Shown here in pieces: positions 1 through 9,432 of a stretch of DNA of 64,000 bases. The notes under the pieces are model-generated. The model was not told where the DNA came from. It saw nothing but the letters and a program-made list of their open reading frames with translations, and did not search any database. The DNA comes from Paenarthrobacter sp. (GTDB lineage Bacteria; Actinomycetota; Actinomycetes; Actinomycetales; Micrococcaceae). Each line of letters begins with the position of its first letter. The first letter of the stretch is position 1. Both the position numbers and the translations under genes were made by a program. Location: the NCBI GenBank assembly GCA_031179305.1, contig JAPSHX010000001.1, forward strand, positions 427,259 to 491,258, in the 5' to 3' direction.

Positions 1-536
1 GGCATGGAAAGTGGGACGGCCAAGGCATCAATGAGGATCACCAGAAGCCCCAGGCAGGCACACACAACGAAGACGATTCCAGCGTTTGGTGCCACCGGCG
101 CGCTTTCGGACACCACGGTTTCGGCGGCCCGTTTGATCAGACGTCCGACGGCGGTGAAGGTTTCGGTGGTAGGAATAAACCCCGCCAGGCTCTCCTGGCG
201 GCAGAAGATGAAGCTGAGCACAGCTGCCAAGGTGGCAAAGGAGCCCAAAGTCGCGATCAGCGGCTGGGCCCGTAGCGCCCGGAGGACAGCAAGCGTCAGT
301 GCCACCACTACCACGGTGGTGATCAGCGGCATGAACCAGGCCCAACCCCGGAGGACACCGTTCAAGGACAATGCCGCACCAAGCACAGCAACCACCACTG
401 ATCCTGCCATGGCCCATGGATAGGGCCCTGGACCCGGGACCTGAGGCCGGGACGGCTTCGTGGACGAAGGCGCGCGGGCAGTTCCACCCGGTTGCGTCGG
501 AGCGCTGGGGGAGCCCTGGTGGGATGTCGCGGTCAT
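1..536 (-). CDS. Transglutaminase-type membrane protein (TgpA/DUF3488 family), N-terminal part only
   Basis: The gene starts at 536 and runs off the left edge, leaving about 178 residues. A proline-rich stretch of about 40 residues is followed by several hydrophobic helices (for example around SVVVAVLGAALSL and IVFVVCACLGLLVILIDALA). This fits the membrane half of TgpA-like proteins, whose periplasmic transglutaminase domain would lie outside the window. Its ATG overlaps the stop of the DUF58 gene in an ATGA, so the two are probably translationally coupled. The order moxR - DUF58 - transglutaminase is a known actinobacterial operon type; the exact substrate is not known. The family call rests on the membrane pattern and the context, because the catalytic domain is not visible. 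Confidence 0.8.
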   Translation of the reverse strand, partial: MTATSHQGSPSAPTQPGGTARAPSSTKPSRPQVPGPGPYPWAMAGSVVVAVLGAALSLNGVLRGWAWFMPLITTVVVVALTLAVLRALRAQPLIATLGSFATLAAVLSFIFCRQESLAGFIPTTETFTAVGRLIKRAAETVVSESAPVAPNAGIVFVVCACLGLLVILIDALAVPLSM

Positions 537-1996
537 CGTGGCACCGCCGCTCCACGCCGGACGTCCATGGCCGCGTCGGCGGCTGCTACGATGCCGCCAG
601 CATCGAAGGCTGACCAGGCAGCCGTCAACTGGGTCTTCGATGTCACAGCTGCTGCCTTCCAGCCGGCGAGGCGCAAGATCTCAAGTACTTCCTCGTTGTT
701 CCGTGAAGCATCGGTCATCACCAAGGCAAAGGCGTTGGCGCCATAGCCGGCCGCCGGGGCGAGCGTCCTTGCCTCGGCATGCGTCAGGTTACCTACCAGG
801 GCAAGCAGGGGACCGCGCAAACGGTGCGCTGAGAGTTTGTCCATGAGACGGTCGTTAAACGGCGAATCAGCTTCCGTGCCTGCCGGACCGGGGGAGCCCT
901 CTTTGTGTTGGGAGATTTGGTTGCGCTCTGAACTGTGCTCCGTCCTCTGGTGCTCCAGCCTGTTGTGCCTCGGGCCGCCCAGCTCCACTGCTGCAAGACT
1001 CTCTGCGATGGCTTGAAGGCCGCCCACCCCCGCGAACTCCTCCATTTCCGGGTCCGGTGCTGACCGCGAACGATGGAACGCCGGGCTGCCAAATGCGTCC
1101 AGGAGCCGCAGCGAATAGCTGCGTTCTGCCAAGTGCGCGGCAATGGAAATCGCCGCCGTGACCATCCACTCGAAGTTCGCATTGGTGACAAGGTCCGAGT
1201 CCTCATCATGGCTCCCGAAGACAGAATTACCTCCGGCGGCAAAGGCGGCGAATCTCTGGTCAAGGATGAGAGTGGCCTCAGGGGTGGTCACCGACTCCTC
1301 CTGCCGCACCATGAGCTGGCCATGGCGGGCAGTAGCTGCCCAGTGAACGCGGCGCATGGGATCACCGTGCCTGTACTCACGGGTCATGATGTCGTCGTCG
1401 CTGGGATTGGCCCGGATACGGGTCGCCGTCACGCCATCGTTGCCACGCGCACCGGCGAGGCCCGTGACGGGAAGTTCGACGGCGGCGGGCGTCACTGTGA
1501 GGATGTCGCCGTCGTCAATTGCATGTCGCCGCAGCGATAAGCCGAAAGGGTCACTGAACTCTGCAGTGACCGGACCGATCCGGAACTGTCCACGCTTGCC
1601 CGAGCGCAAGTGATATTCGTAGCGGCTGGTGCCTCCGGAAGCTGATCGGGCGGGAAAACGGAATGCGGGTGGCTCACCGAAGCGGGGAGGCAACTGCTCC
1701 TCCATGATCACGTGCCCCGTGGAAAATGACGACCGGGCAACAGCGAGGCGAACGGTCGTGGTGCCTGACGTCTCCACCGTGGACGGATTGAACTCCCGGT
1801 ACACCTGGAACTTGGGTTTGAGCACCCGGACACCGGCAAGCGCCACCAGCGGAAGGAGAAGCAAGAGGACAGCCAGAGTCAAGAGGTCACGCCTGCCCAT
1901 GACATAGGCGCACCCCAGGGAAACGGCCCCGGCGGCCAGAAGCCCCCAGCCACGGTTGGTGAATAGGTGTTTGGGAAGCCGATCCATGAGCGCCAT
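533..1996 (-). CDS. DUF58 domain protein
   Basis: The product is 487 residues with two N-terminal hydrophobic helices (about residues 15-55) and then a soluble part. The DUF58 core contains the REYRHGDPMRRVHWAATARH block near residue 205-225, which is typical of the family. DUF58 proteins have a von Willebrand A-like fold and accompany MoxR ATPases; they are thought to be MoxR clients, but no biochemical role can be read here. The gene lies 13 bp downstream of moxR and overlaps the next gene by 4 bp, so all three are one transcription unit. A second in-frame ATG lies three codons in (1987). A glutamine- and histidine-rich insertion (about residues 340-375) looks like a variable loop. Confidence 0.88.
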   Translation of the reverse strand: MALMDRLPKHLFTNRGWGLLAAGAVSLGCAYVMGRRDLLTLAVLLLLLPLVALAGVRVLKPKFQVYREFNPSTVETSGTTTVRLAVARSSFSTGHVIMEEQLPPRFGEPPAFRFPARSASGGTSRYEYHLRSGKRGQFRIGPVTAEFSDPFGLSLRRHAIDDGDILTVTPAAVELPVTGLAGARGNDGVTATRIRANPSDDDIMTREYRHGDPMRRVHWAATARHGQLMVRQEESVTTPEATLILDQRFAAFAAGGNSVFGSHDEDSDLVTNANFEWMVTAAISIAAHLAERSYSLRLLDAFGSPAFHRSRSAPDPEMEEFAGVGGLQAIAESLAAVELGGPRHNRLEHQRTEHSSERNQISQHKEGSPGPAGTEADSPFNDRLMDKLSAHRLRGPLLALVGNLTHAEARTLAPAAGYGANAFALVMTDASRNNEEVLEILRLAGWKAAAVTSKTQLTAAWSAFDAGGIVAAADAAMDVRRGAAVPR

Positions 1997-2009
1997 ACCG
2001 GCATCTCTC

Positions 2010-3098
2010 CTAAACGCTGTGCCTATCCCTGCGCCATGCGCCGGGCGGTTCCTGGGCCACGGGTAAGGAAGCGAAGATGCCCCGGAGAATGCTCTGCGGC
2101 GTATCGCCCGAACTCGCAGCCTTGCGGTCCAGTATGATCCGGTGGGCGAGCACCGATTCGGCCACGTCCACTACGTCATCCGGGAGGACGAAATCGCGGC
2201 CATCCAGTGCCGCCGTTGCCTTGGCCGCACGGAGCAGTTGCAGCAATGATCGGGGGCTGGCACCAAGACGGAGCCGTGCACTGTCGCGGGTCGCCCGTCC
2301 AATGGCCACGGTGTACTCCTTAATGGCAGTGGAGACATAAACCTGCTGGACGGTGGCGATCATGGCGGCCACATCGGCGGCCGTAACTACAGGCGTCACC
2401 TTAATCAGTGGCGAGGACGCCTGATGCGTCTCCAACATCTCAATCTCGGCGTCCTTATCCGGGTAGCCCATGGAGATCCTGGCCATAAAGCGGTCACGTT
2501 GTGCCTCCGGCAGCGGGTACGTGCCTTCCATCTCGATGGGGTTCTGTGTAGCTACCACCATGAAAGGCAGTCCCAGCTGATACGAATGGCCGTCCACAGT
2601 TACCTGGTGCTCTTCCATGCACTCAAGCAAGGCGGACTGGGTTTTGGCCGAAGCGCGGTTGATTTCGTCGCCGATCACGATGTTCGCGAACACGGCACCA
2701 GGCCGGAACTCGAACTGCCGGGACGACTGGTTATAGATAGACACCCCGGTGACGTCGGAAGGGAGAAGGTCCGGGGTGAATTGAATGCGGGACACCGTAC
2801 AGTCAACAGTGCGGGCCAGCGTCTTTGCGAGCAACGTCTTGCCGACCCCCGGCACGTCCTCCAGCAGGAGGTGCCCCTGGGCCAGCAGCACAGTTAGCGC
2901 GAGCTTGGCGGCGTCGGCTTTTCCATCGATGACTTTGTTGATGGAACCAAGGATGCGCTCGCTGGCATCGTGGAACCGTTCCGCATCCATGACGTGCGGC
3001 TTGTGCCCATTGAGCCCCGCGCCGTCACGCGGCAGGGAACTGTAAGCCTCGCCCTGAACAGGAGAAGGTTCAACGGTGACTTGTCGCTTGGACTCCAT
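2010..3098 (-). CDS. MoxR family AAA+ ATPase
   Basis: This is a cytoplasmic AAA+ ATPase of the MoxR branch, 362 residues from the ATG at 3098. The Walker A motif EDVPGVGKTLLAK is clear, followed by the FTPDLLPSDVTG segment, the Walker B/sensor region DEINRA, the ATQNPIEMEGTYPLPEAQRDRF sensor block (written here as one conserved region) and a C-terminal lid. I prefer 3098 to the ATG at 3116 because GAAGGG lies 6 bases upstream of it and the earlier start has no Shine-Dalgarno-like sequence. MoxR proteins act as chaperone-like ATPases for neighbouring DUF58/VWA proteins, which matches the two genes downstream. It is divergent from tatD across a short intergenic region. Confidence 0.92.
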   Translation of the reverse strand: MESKRQVTVEPSPVQGEAYSSLPRDGAGLNGHKPHVMDAERFHDASERILGSINKVIDGKADAAKLALTVLLAQGHLLLEDVPGVGKTLLAKTLARTVDCTVSRIQFTPDLLPSDVTGVSIYNQSSRQFEFRPGAVFANIVIGDEINRASAKTQSALLECMEEHQVTVDGHSYQLGLPFMVVATQNPIEMEGTYPLPEAQRDRFMARISMGYPDKDAEIEMLETHQASSPLIKVTPVVTAADVAAMIATVQQVYVSTAIKEYTVAIGRATRDSARLRLGASPRSLLQLLRAAKATAALDGRDFVLPDDVVDVAESVLAHRIILDRKAASSGDTPQSILRGIFASLPVAQEPPGAWRRDRHSV

Positions 3099-3294
3099 GA
3101 ATTGCCCTTCAGCCATGGCCGTGCCAGTAGCTGTCTTCGCTGAGTGCTGCTGGTGTTGGCCGCTTGTCCGTTCCAGACTACCCAGACATTGGCCTGCGCT
3201 AACATACTGCTCCGGAATTTATGTGCCAAAGGGAATTTATGCTTCGCTCCTCCTGGGCGCCCGGGGAGGACCGCGGTCCGATTAAGGTGGAAGC

Positions 3295-4191
3295 ATGTGC
3301 AATTCCCTCGCTCCCGCACCTTACCGGGCGCCTTCCGACGCAGCAGACGAAAAAGACTCACGCCGGGAGTACCCGCCAGCGCCCCAACCACTGCCCGTGC
3401 CCGTGATGGACAACCACACGCATCTGGACTTTAGGCACGGCTTGATTGAGATCTCGATCCGGGACGCGATGGACTCCGCGGAAGCCGTTGGTGTGCAGGG
3501 GGCGGTCCAAGTGGGCTGTGACCTCGAATCCTCCCGGTTCACAGTGCAGGCGGTGGAAGCTGACCCCCGGCTACTCGGTGCCGTAGCAATCCACCCCAAC
3601 GATGCCCCCGAATATGCGGCGCGTGGTGAACTGGAATCGGCGCTCACCGAGATCGAGGCGCTGGCCGGTCATCCGCGTATCCGGGCCATCGGCGAGACAG
3701 GGCTGGATTTCTTCCGAACCCACGGAGAGGGGCTCGCCCATCAGCGGTACTCCTTCCGGCGGCACATCGATATCGCCAAGAGGCTCGGGCTGACGCTGCA
3801 GATTCACGACCGGGATGCCCACGACGACGTAGTGCAGGTCCTGCGGGAGGAAGGTGCCCCGGATCGCGTGGTATTTCACTGCTTCTCCGGAGATGAGGAA
3901 CTAGCCCGGATCTGTAACGAAAACGGCTGGTACATGTCCTTCGCCGGCACCATGACGTTCAAGAACGCCGGGAATCTCCGCGCTGCCCTGGCCATTGCTG
4001 AACCCAGCAGGATTCTGGTGGAAACCGATTCGCCGTTCCTCACGCCCCATCCCCACCGTGGGCGGCCGAATGCGAGCTACATGGTTCCCTATACAGTCCG
4101 GTCCATGGCTGACGTGACAGGAGATGACTTGGCCGAACTCTGTTCGCGGTTGTCCAAAAACACCCTGAATGCCTATGGTTCATGGGCCTAA
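3295..4191 (+). CDS. tatD: TatD family metal-dependent hydrolase (DNase-like)
   Basis: The product is 298 residues. The metal-binding HxH is at H41/H43 (MDNHTHLDF), GETGLD lies near residue 132, HCF near 193, and the ETDSPFL block near 243-249. Together these give the TIM-barrel metallo-hydrolase signature of TatD, a 3'-5' exonuclease/DNase family. The first 37 residues are a proline-rich extension before the usual start of the fold. The start at 3295 is supported by AAGGTGG seven to eight bases upstream, though a shorter start close to M38 cannot be excluded. Placement just before rpfB, rsmA and ispE is conserved in actinobacteria, including mycobacteria. Confidence 0.93.
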   Translation: MCNSLAPAPYRAPSDAADEKDSRREYPPAPQPLPVPVMDNHTHLDFRHGLIEISIRDAMDSAEAVGVQGAVQVGCDLESSRFTVQAVEADPRLLGAVAIHPNDAPEYAARGELESALTEIEALAGHPRIRAIGETGLDFFRTHGEGLAHQRYSFRRHIDIAKRLGLTLQIHDRDAHDDVVQVLREEGAPDRVVFHCFSGDEELARICNENGWYMSFAGTMTFKNAGNLRAALAIAEPSRILVETDSPFLTPHPHRGRPNASYMVPYTVRSMADVTGDDLAELCSRLSKNTLNAYGSWA

Positions 4192-4249
4192 GCCCCCTCT
4201 GTCGACTACCAGGAGCGCCCCCACCGTGGATACCCGGTATGCACCATTC

Positions 4250-4279
4250 TTGGTTCGTTTATAACGGATCGGTTACTGT
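4250..4279 (+). promoter_or_regulatory. Candidate rpfB promoter
   Basis: TTGGTT at 4250-4255 and TACTGT at 4274-4279 are separated by 18 bases. The second fits the actinobacterial TAnnnT -10 pattern. A start about seven bases further on would give a leader of roughly 195 nt. This is a weak motif match only. Confidence 0.3.
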
Positions 4280-4388
4280 GTTAAACAAGTAGCCGGGGTC
4301 GGGGAAGGCCTTCGGACAACTGCGCCGGTTGATTCCGGAGCAATCAGTTGAATGTTTTTTGGCGGCGCAGATGCCGGCAGCAAGTGTA

Positions 4389-4420
4389 GGACCAGGCTTA
4401 TCGCCTGGCCCTCCGTTTTT
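4389..4420 (+). terminator. Intrinsic terminator inside the rpfB leader
   Basis: CCAGGC pairs with GCCTGG across the loop TTATC. Two further G-C pairs lie outside an A/C mismatch, and after three bases there is a run of five T. It sits upstream of rpfB rather than after a gene end (tatD stops about 200 bp earlier), so it would stop transcription before rpfB unless relieved. Confidence 0.6.
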
Positions 4421-4482
4421 GCGGTCGGCATTACTTTTGCGCTTTTCCCCGTGCCCGGATGGTCTGAGAGTAATGGGCGATC

Positions 4483-5652
4483 GTGATCAAGTTCTTCACA
4501 ACGGATGGCAAGTTCAGTTTCCTCAAAGTAGGTACCCAGTTGCTGGTGGTTGCAGCGCTGGTGGTTGGTGTCGTGGCCTTTGTCGGCAACAACAAGACCG
4601 TCACCCTCAACGTGGACGGCAAAGTGAGCTCCATCCAGACCTTTGGCGGCACTGTTGACCAAGTGGTCAAAGCAGCCAAGGTCGAGTTGAAGGACGCAGA
4701 CCGCGTTTCCCCGGCTCTCGACGCGCGGATCGAAAACGGATCCGTAGTGAACGTCAACCTGGCCAAGGCAGTGTCCATCGAACTGGACGGCGCCCGGAAG
4801 ACCGTGAACACCACAGCACCTGACGTTGCAGGCCTGGTGAGCGAACTCGGTGTGGCAAGTTCCTCCGAAATCTCCCAGCCCAAAGAAGCGTCCTTGGAAG
4901 TAACAGGATCCTTCGTTTCCATCTCCACGCCCAAGACCATCAGCGTCGTAGCTGACGGCAAGGACACCAGCACCACCACGACGGCGAACGACGTCGCCAC
5001 CGTGCTCAAGGACACCGGAATCACGCTCGGCGCCAACGACCGCATCTCCCAGCCGGGCAATGCCCCCATCGTCCAGGACATGGTGATTAAGGTCTCCCGC
5101 GTGGACACCAGCAAGACCGCCGAAGCCACCGAAGAAGTACCCTTCGAAAGCGTGAAGAGTGATAGCGCTGAACTCTTCAAAGGTGAAGAGAAAGTGACTC
5201 AGGAAGGCGTGGCAGGGTCCTTGGTCAAGACCTTCAAGCTGGTCCTCGTGGACGGCCGCGAAGCGTCACGCACCCTGGTCTCCAGCAACGTCGCGACCGA
5301 GCCGGTGACCGAAAAGATCAGCGTCGGCACCAAGGCCCGCCCCGTCCCCACCCCTGCCCCGCAGGCAGCAGCCGCAACCGCAGCGCCCACAGCCAGTGGC
5401 CCCACCGGTGCACCGAACGAAGCCATGTGGGACAGGATTGCACAGTGTGAATCGGGCGGAAACTGGTCCATCAACACCGGCAACGGCTACTACGGTGGCC
5501 TTCAGTTCTCCAGCCCCACCTGGCTTGCCAACGGTGGTGGAGCCTACGCTCCCAACGCCAGCCTTGCCACCAAAGCCCAGCAAATTGACATCGCCAACCG
5601 CCTCTACGCCAAGAACGGGCTCAGCGACTGGGGCTGCGCCCACGCAGCCTGA
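4483..5652 (+). CDS. rpfB: Resuscitation-promoting factor, RpfB type
   Basis: This is a secreted or membrane-anchored muralytic protein of 389 residues. One hydrophobic segment (about residues 14-36, LLVVAALVVGVVAFV) is a signal anchor. It is followed by three DUF348 repeats, a G5 domain (about 225-275), a Pro/Ala linker and the C-terminal Rpf domain (about 310-389). That domain has the lysozyme-like CESGGNWSINTGNGYYGGLQ stretch; the Glu in CESGG is the catalytic residue of the family. Rpf proteins cleave peptidoglycan and help dormant actinobacteria resume growth. The GTG start at 4483 has only a weak ribosome site. The gene heads rpfB-rsmA-ispE, the same order as in Mycobacterium tuberculosis, and its leader carries a terminator. 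Confidence 0.95.
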   Translation: MIKFFTTDGKFSFLKVGTQLLVVAALVVGVVAFVGNNKTVTLNVDGKVSSIQTFGGTVDQVVKAAKVELKDADRVSPALDARIENGSVVNVNLAKAVSIELDGARKTVNTTAPDVAGLVSELGVASSSEISQPKEASLEVTGSFVSISTPKTISVVADGKDTSTTTTANDVATVLKDTGITLGANDRISQPGNAPIVQDMVIKVSRVDTSKTAEATEEVPFESVKSDSAELFKGEEKVTQEGVAGSLVKTFKLVLVDGREASRTLVSSNVATEPVTEKISVGTKARPVPTPAPQAAAATAAPTASGPTGAPNEAMWDRIAQCESGGNWSINTGNGYYGGLQFSSPTWLANGGGAYAPNASLATKAQQIDIANRLYAKNGLSDWGCAHAA

Positions 5653-5678
5653 CCCCGCACAGGCGATACGATACCTAG

Positions 5679-6560
5679 GTGACTGAACCGAATTCCGAAC
5701 CCGCCGCCGTCGCGCCTTTGATGGGCGCCACAGACATCCGACGGCTCGCCGAGGAAATCGGTGTACGCCCCACGAAAACTCTGGGGCAGAACTTTGTAAT
5801 CGACGGCAACACCATCCGTAGGATTGTGGCCGCAGCAAACATTGGCGACGACGAAACCGTGCTGGAGGTGGGCCCCGGGCTTGGCTCCTTGACACTCGGT
5901 TTGCTGGACGCGGCCAAGGCTGTGGTCGCCGTCGAAATCGACCCCGTGTTGGCCGAAAAGCTACCGGCGACTGTGCGCGCCTGGCGGCCCGGGGCGGAGG
6001 ACAACTTCCACCTGGTGTTGTCGGACGCCATGAAGGTCACTGAGCTGCCTGTGCCACCCACCGCGTTGGTGGCCAACCTGCCTTACAACGTGGCCGTTCC
6101 CGTGGTGCTCCACCTGCTGCAACACTTCCCCAGCCTCCAGCACGGCTTGGTCATGGTTCAGGATGAGGTTGCAGATCGCCTGGCCGCCACACCTGGATCC
6201 AAGATCTACGGTGTCCCGTCGGTCAAGGCAGCCTGGTACGGGCATATGCGCAAGGCCGGCGTTATCGGGATGAACGTCTTCTGGCCCGCGCCGAAGATCC
6301 ATTCAGGCCTGGTTGCCTTCACCCGGCACAACCCCCCGGAAACGCATGCCACGCGTGAACAGGTATTCGCCGTCATTGATGCTGCCTTCGCGCAGCGGCG
6401 GAAAACGTTGCGCGCGGCACTCGCCGGTTGGGCCGGGAGCGCCGCCGAAGCGGAGCAGTGCCTCGTGGCCGCCGGTGTTGACCCCACGGCACGCGGCGAG
6501 GTCCTGGACATCCATGCCTACGTCAGGATCGCCGAAGCCCGCCACCCCGTGGACGCATGA
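5679..6560 (+). CDS. rsmA: 16S rRNA dimethyladenosine transferase RsmA/KsgA
   Basis: The enzyme dimethylates the two adjacent adenines near the 3' end of 16S rRNA, using S-adenosylmethionine. The 293-residue product has the family N-terminus LGQNFVID (about residue 38), the SAM-binding [10 protein letters not shown] motif (about 65-75), and the catalytic NLPYNVA motif (about 130-136). The GTG start follows rpfB by 26 bases. The stop overlaps the ispE start as ATGA, so the genes are almost certainly co-translated. Confidence 0.96.
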   Translation: MTEPNSEPAAVAPLMGATDIRRLAEEIGVRPTKTLGQNFVIDGNTIRRIVAAANIGDDETVLEVGPGLGSLTLGLLDAAKAVVAVEIDPVLAEKLPATVRAWRPGAEDNFHLVLSDAMKVTELPVPPTALVANLPYNVAVPVVLHLLQHFPSLQHGLVMVQDEVADRLAATPGSKIYGVPSVKAAWYGHMRKAGVIGMNVFWPAPKIHSGLVAFTRHNPPETHATREQVFAVIDAAFAQRRKTLRAALAGWAGSAAEAEQCLVAAGVDPTARGEVLDIHAYVRIAEARHPVDA

Positions 6561-7549
6561 ACCCGGGTAACCGCAAGCCAAGCAGCCTCCCGTTTGTGGG
6601 GGATCGCTTTCATGCCCGCACGGTTCGCGTCAAAGCCCCGGGCAAGATCAACGTCTCCCTGAGCGTAGGACCGTTGCGGCCCGACGGATACCATTCGGTG
6701 GCCAGCGTGTACCTCGCAGTCTCCCTCTACGAAGAAGTGGCGGCCACAAGTACTGAGGCTGAAGGAATCACTGTCAGCATCAGCCCGGACAGCACACTGG
6801 ACCTGGACGGCGTGGACATCCCCTTGGACGAGCGCAATCTCGCCTACAAGGCTGCGGCCATCATGGCTGAAATGTCCGAGAAGCCAACCGGCGTGCACTT
6901 GGAAATCACCAAGCGTGTTCCCGTGGCCGGTGGCATGGGCGGTGGCTCTGCAGACGCCGCCGCCACGCTCCTGGCCTGCGATGCGCTCTGGAACAGCGGC
7001 CTCTCACGCGAGGAACTGGCGCATCTGGCAGCCGAGTTGGGCGCCGACGTGCCGTTCTCACTCCTGGGAGGCACCGCCGTCGGGCTTGGGGTGGGAGATA
7101 AACTTTCGCCCGCACTGGCCAAGGCGCAAATGGATTGGGTGCTGGTCTTTGCCGACTACGGACTGTCTACTCCCGACGTGTTTCGCACCCTTGACGGGCT
7201 TCGGGACTCAGAAGGCATCGAGATTCCCGAGCCCGTTGACGTGGATCCCACCATCCTCCAAGCCTTGCGGAACGGCGACCCCGAAACCCTCAGCCGTGTG
7301 CTGATCAATGACCTCCAGCGGGCCTCCATTACGCTCGCACCCCAGCTTCGCGACACTATTGGACTGGGTGAAGCGCGCGGTGCCCTTGCCGGCATGGTGT
7401 CAGGCTCAGGCCCCACCATTGCCTTACTCGCCCGTGATTCCGTATCAGCCAGCGTCCTAGCCGAAGAGCTGGCACACCGGGGTCACAATGCACTGGCGGT
7501 TCACGGTCCCGTGCCCGGCGCCCGGATCATCTCCGATACCCTCCTTTAG
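6557..7549 (+). CDS. ispE: 4-diphosphocytidyl-2-C-methyl-D-erythritol kinase IspE
   Basis: IspE phosphorylates CDP-methylerythritol in the MEP pathway of isoprenoid synthesis. The 330-residue GHMP kinase has the substrate motif [11 protein letters not shown] near residue 23-33, the ATP-binding glycine loop [17 protein letters not shown] (about 119-135), and the third GHMP motif GMVSGSGPT (about 280). It overlaps rsmA by 4 bp. The N-terminus carries about 20 extra residues before the conserved core; an internal start is possible, but the ATGA overlap favours this one. Confidence 0.95.
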   Translation: MNPGNRKPSSLPFVGDRFHARTVRVKAPGKINVSLSVGPLRPDGYHSVASVYLAVSLYEEVAATSTEAEGITVSISPDSTLDLDGVDIPLDERNLAYKAAAIMAEMSEKPTGVHLEITKRVPVAGGMGGGSADAAATLLACDALWNSGLSREELAHLAAELGADVPFSLLGGTAVGLGVGDKLSPALAKAQMDWVLVFADYGLSTPDVFRTLDGLRDSEGIEIPEPVDVDPTILQALRNGDPETLSRVLINDLQRASITLAPQLRDTIGLGEARGALAGMVSGSGPTIALLARDSVSASVLAEELAHRGHNALAVHGPVPGARIISDTLL

Positions 7550-7599
7550 TACCCCGCATTTTTTGTACCCCGCATTCCAGCAGTAGAAAGTAGTACCCA

Positions 7600-9432
7600 T
7601 TGGCCCACCTGCTTGGCGGCGAAAACCTCACCGTTTCGTTCGCGACCCGCACTGTCCTCGACGGCGTCACCCTCGGTTTGGAGGATGGCGACCGCATCGG
7701 CATGGTGGGGCGCAACGGCGACGGCAAATCGACGCTCATGCGCCTGCTCGCCTTACGCTCGACGCCCGACTCCGGCCGTGTCACCAAGCGCGGAGACGTG
7801 AACGTCGGCTACCTGGATCAAGGCGACGTTCTCGACGGCGACCTCACCGTAGGCGCTGCGATCGTCGGTGACCGCGCGGATCACGAATGGGCGGCCAACG
7901 CCAAGATCCGCGAAGTCATGGGCGGATTGGTGGGCGATGTCGATTGGCACGCCAACGTCCACGCTCTCTCCGGTGGCCAGAAACGCCGTGTCGCTTTGGC
8001 CAAGCTCCTCATCGAGGACCACGACGTCATCATGCTGGACGAACCCACCAACCACCTCGACGTCGAAGGCGTGGCGTGGCTCGCCCGGCACCTCAAAACC
8101 CGTTGGCGCGCCAACCAGGGTGCGTTCCTGGTGGTCACCCACGACCGCTGGTTCCTCGATGAAGTCTGCAACTACACCTGGGAAGTCCACGACGCCATGG
8201 TGGACATGTTCGACGGCGGATACGCCGCCTACGTTTTGGCGCGCGCCGAGCGGGACCGCATGGCCGCCGTCGTCGAAGGTAAACGGCAGCAGCTCGTCAA
8301 AAAGGAACTGGCGTGGCTTCGGCGTGGGGCACCTGCCCGCACGGCCAAGCCCAAGTTCCGGATCGAAGCTGCCAACGACCTCATCGCAGACGTACCCGAT
8401 CCCCGCGACTCCGTGGCCCTCAGCAAAATGGCCACCGCGCGTCTGGGCAAGGACGTGTTGGACCTCGAGAACGTCACGCTTGATTTTCTCGACGGGGAGG
8501 ACGGGCAGAAACTCTTCGACAACATCACCCTGCGCCTTGCGCCGGGTGAAAGACTTGGCTTGGTGGGCGTCAACGGCGCCGGTAAGTCCACGCTCCTGAA
8601 GTTGCTCAACGGCGAGATCCAGCCGAGCTCCGGCAAGGTCAAGCGGGGCAAGACCGTGGTCACCGCAGTGCTCACCCAGGACGTCAAAGAGCTCGACGAC
8701 GTCTCGGACCTGCGCGTCATTGAGGTCATTGAACGCGAAAAACGGTCCTTCAGCGTGGGCGGCAAGGAGTTCACCGCTGGTCAGCTCGTGGAACAATTGG
8801 GATTCACCAAGGAAAAGCAGTGGACCCCCGTCAGCGATCTCTCCGGCGGTGAGCGTCGTCGACTTCAGCTTCTGCGCCTGTTGGTAGGAGAGCCCAATGT
8901 CCTGATGCTCGACGAACCCACCAACGACCTCGACACCGATACCCTGGCCGCCGTCGAAGACGTCCTGGACGGGTGGCCCGGGACGCTCGTGGTGGTCAGC
9001 CACGACCGCTACCTCTTGGAACGCGTCACGGACAACCAGATGGCTCTATTGGGCGATGGGAAACTCCGTGGCCTGCCGGGCGGCGTGGACCAATACTTGG
9101 AACTGCGTGAAGCTGCACTGGCGTCCGGTGCTGTTGGCGGCGGCTCAGGTGCTCCCACTTCTGCGAGTGGCGGTTCTTCATCGAGCGTCGCTCAGTCCGG
9201 TGCCAGCGAAGCCGAAAAGCGCGAAGCCCGCAAGGACCTCAATAGGATCGACCGCCAGCTCGGCAAAATCTCCCAACAGGAAGAAAAGCTCCACACCCAG
9301 ATGGCCGCGAAATCCGAATCCGGCGACTTCGATGCCCTGGGGGAGCTGAACGCCAAGCTCAAAGAACTGCTCGACGAGAAAGAGGTCCTGGAACTCGAAT
9401 GGCTGGAGGCCGCCGAAATCCTCGGTGAGTAG
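7600..9432 (+). CDS. ABC-F family ATP-binding protein (Uup/EttA-like)
   Basis: The 610-residue soluble protein has two ABC ATPase domains in tandem and no membrane segments, which is the ABC-F layout. Domain 1 shows Walker A GRNGDGKST (about residue 38), signature LSGGQ and Walker B MLDEPTNHLD. Domain 2 shows Walker A GVNGAGKST (about 325), signature LSGGE and MLDEPTNDLD. A charged C-terminal segment rich in K/E (about 540-605) is a likely coiled coil, as in Uup. ABC-F proteins act on ribosomes or nucleic acid; whether this one is a housekeeping factor or a resistance factor cannot be told. The start is TTG at 7600. It follows ispE by 50 bases. Confidence 0.92.
   Translation: MAHLLGGENLTVSFATRTVLDGVTLGLEDGDRIGMVGRNGDGKSTLMRLLALRSTPDSGRVTKRGDVNVGYLDQGDVLDGDLTVGAAIVGDRADHEWAANAKIREVMGGLVGDVDWHANVHALSGGQKRRVALAKLLIEDHDVIMLDEPTNHLDVEGVAWLARHLKTRWRANQGAFLVVTHDRWFLDEVCNYTWEVHDAMVDMFDGGYAAYVLARAERDRMAAVVEGKRQQLVKKELAWLRRGAPARTAKPKFRIEAANDLIADVPDPRDSVALSKMATARLGKDVLDLENVTLDFLDGEDGQKLFDNITLRLAPGERLGLVGVNGAGKSTLLKLLNGEIQPSSGKVKRGKTVVTAVLTQDVKELDDVSDLRVIEVIEREKRSFSVGGKEFTAGQLVEQLGFTKEKQWTPVSDLSGGERRRLQLLRLLVGEPNVLMLDEPTNDLDTDTLAAVEDVLDGWPGTLVVVSHDRYLLERVTDNQMALLGDGKLRGLPGGVDQYLELREAALASGAVGGGSGAPTSASGGSSSSVAQSGASEAEKREARKDLNRIDRQLGKISQQEEKLHTQMAAKSESGDFDALGELNAKLKELLDEKEVLELEWLEAAEILGE

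Larger units (their letters stand above)
4192..4482 (+). other. Long 5' leader region of rpfB
   Basis: This 291-bp gap has no convincing gene. It holds a possible promoter (4250-4279), a GC-rich stretch of about 100 bases with several short complementary segments, and a complete intrinsic-terminator-like hairpin at 4389-4420, which lies 63 bases before the rpfB start codon. The layout is that of an attenuated or riboswitch-type leader. Confidence 0.6.

Noticed and set aside
4280..4390. A c-di-AMP (ydaO-type) riboswitch in the rpfB leader
   Set aside because: Such elements precede rpf genes in other actinobacteria, but I could not fit the conserved core here. A covariance-model search would decide.
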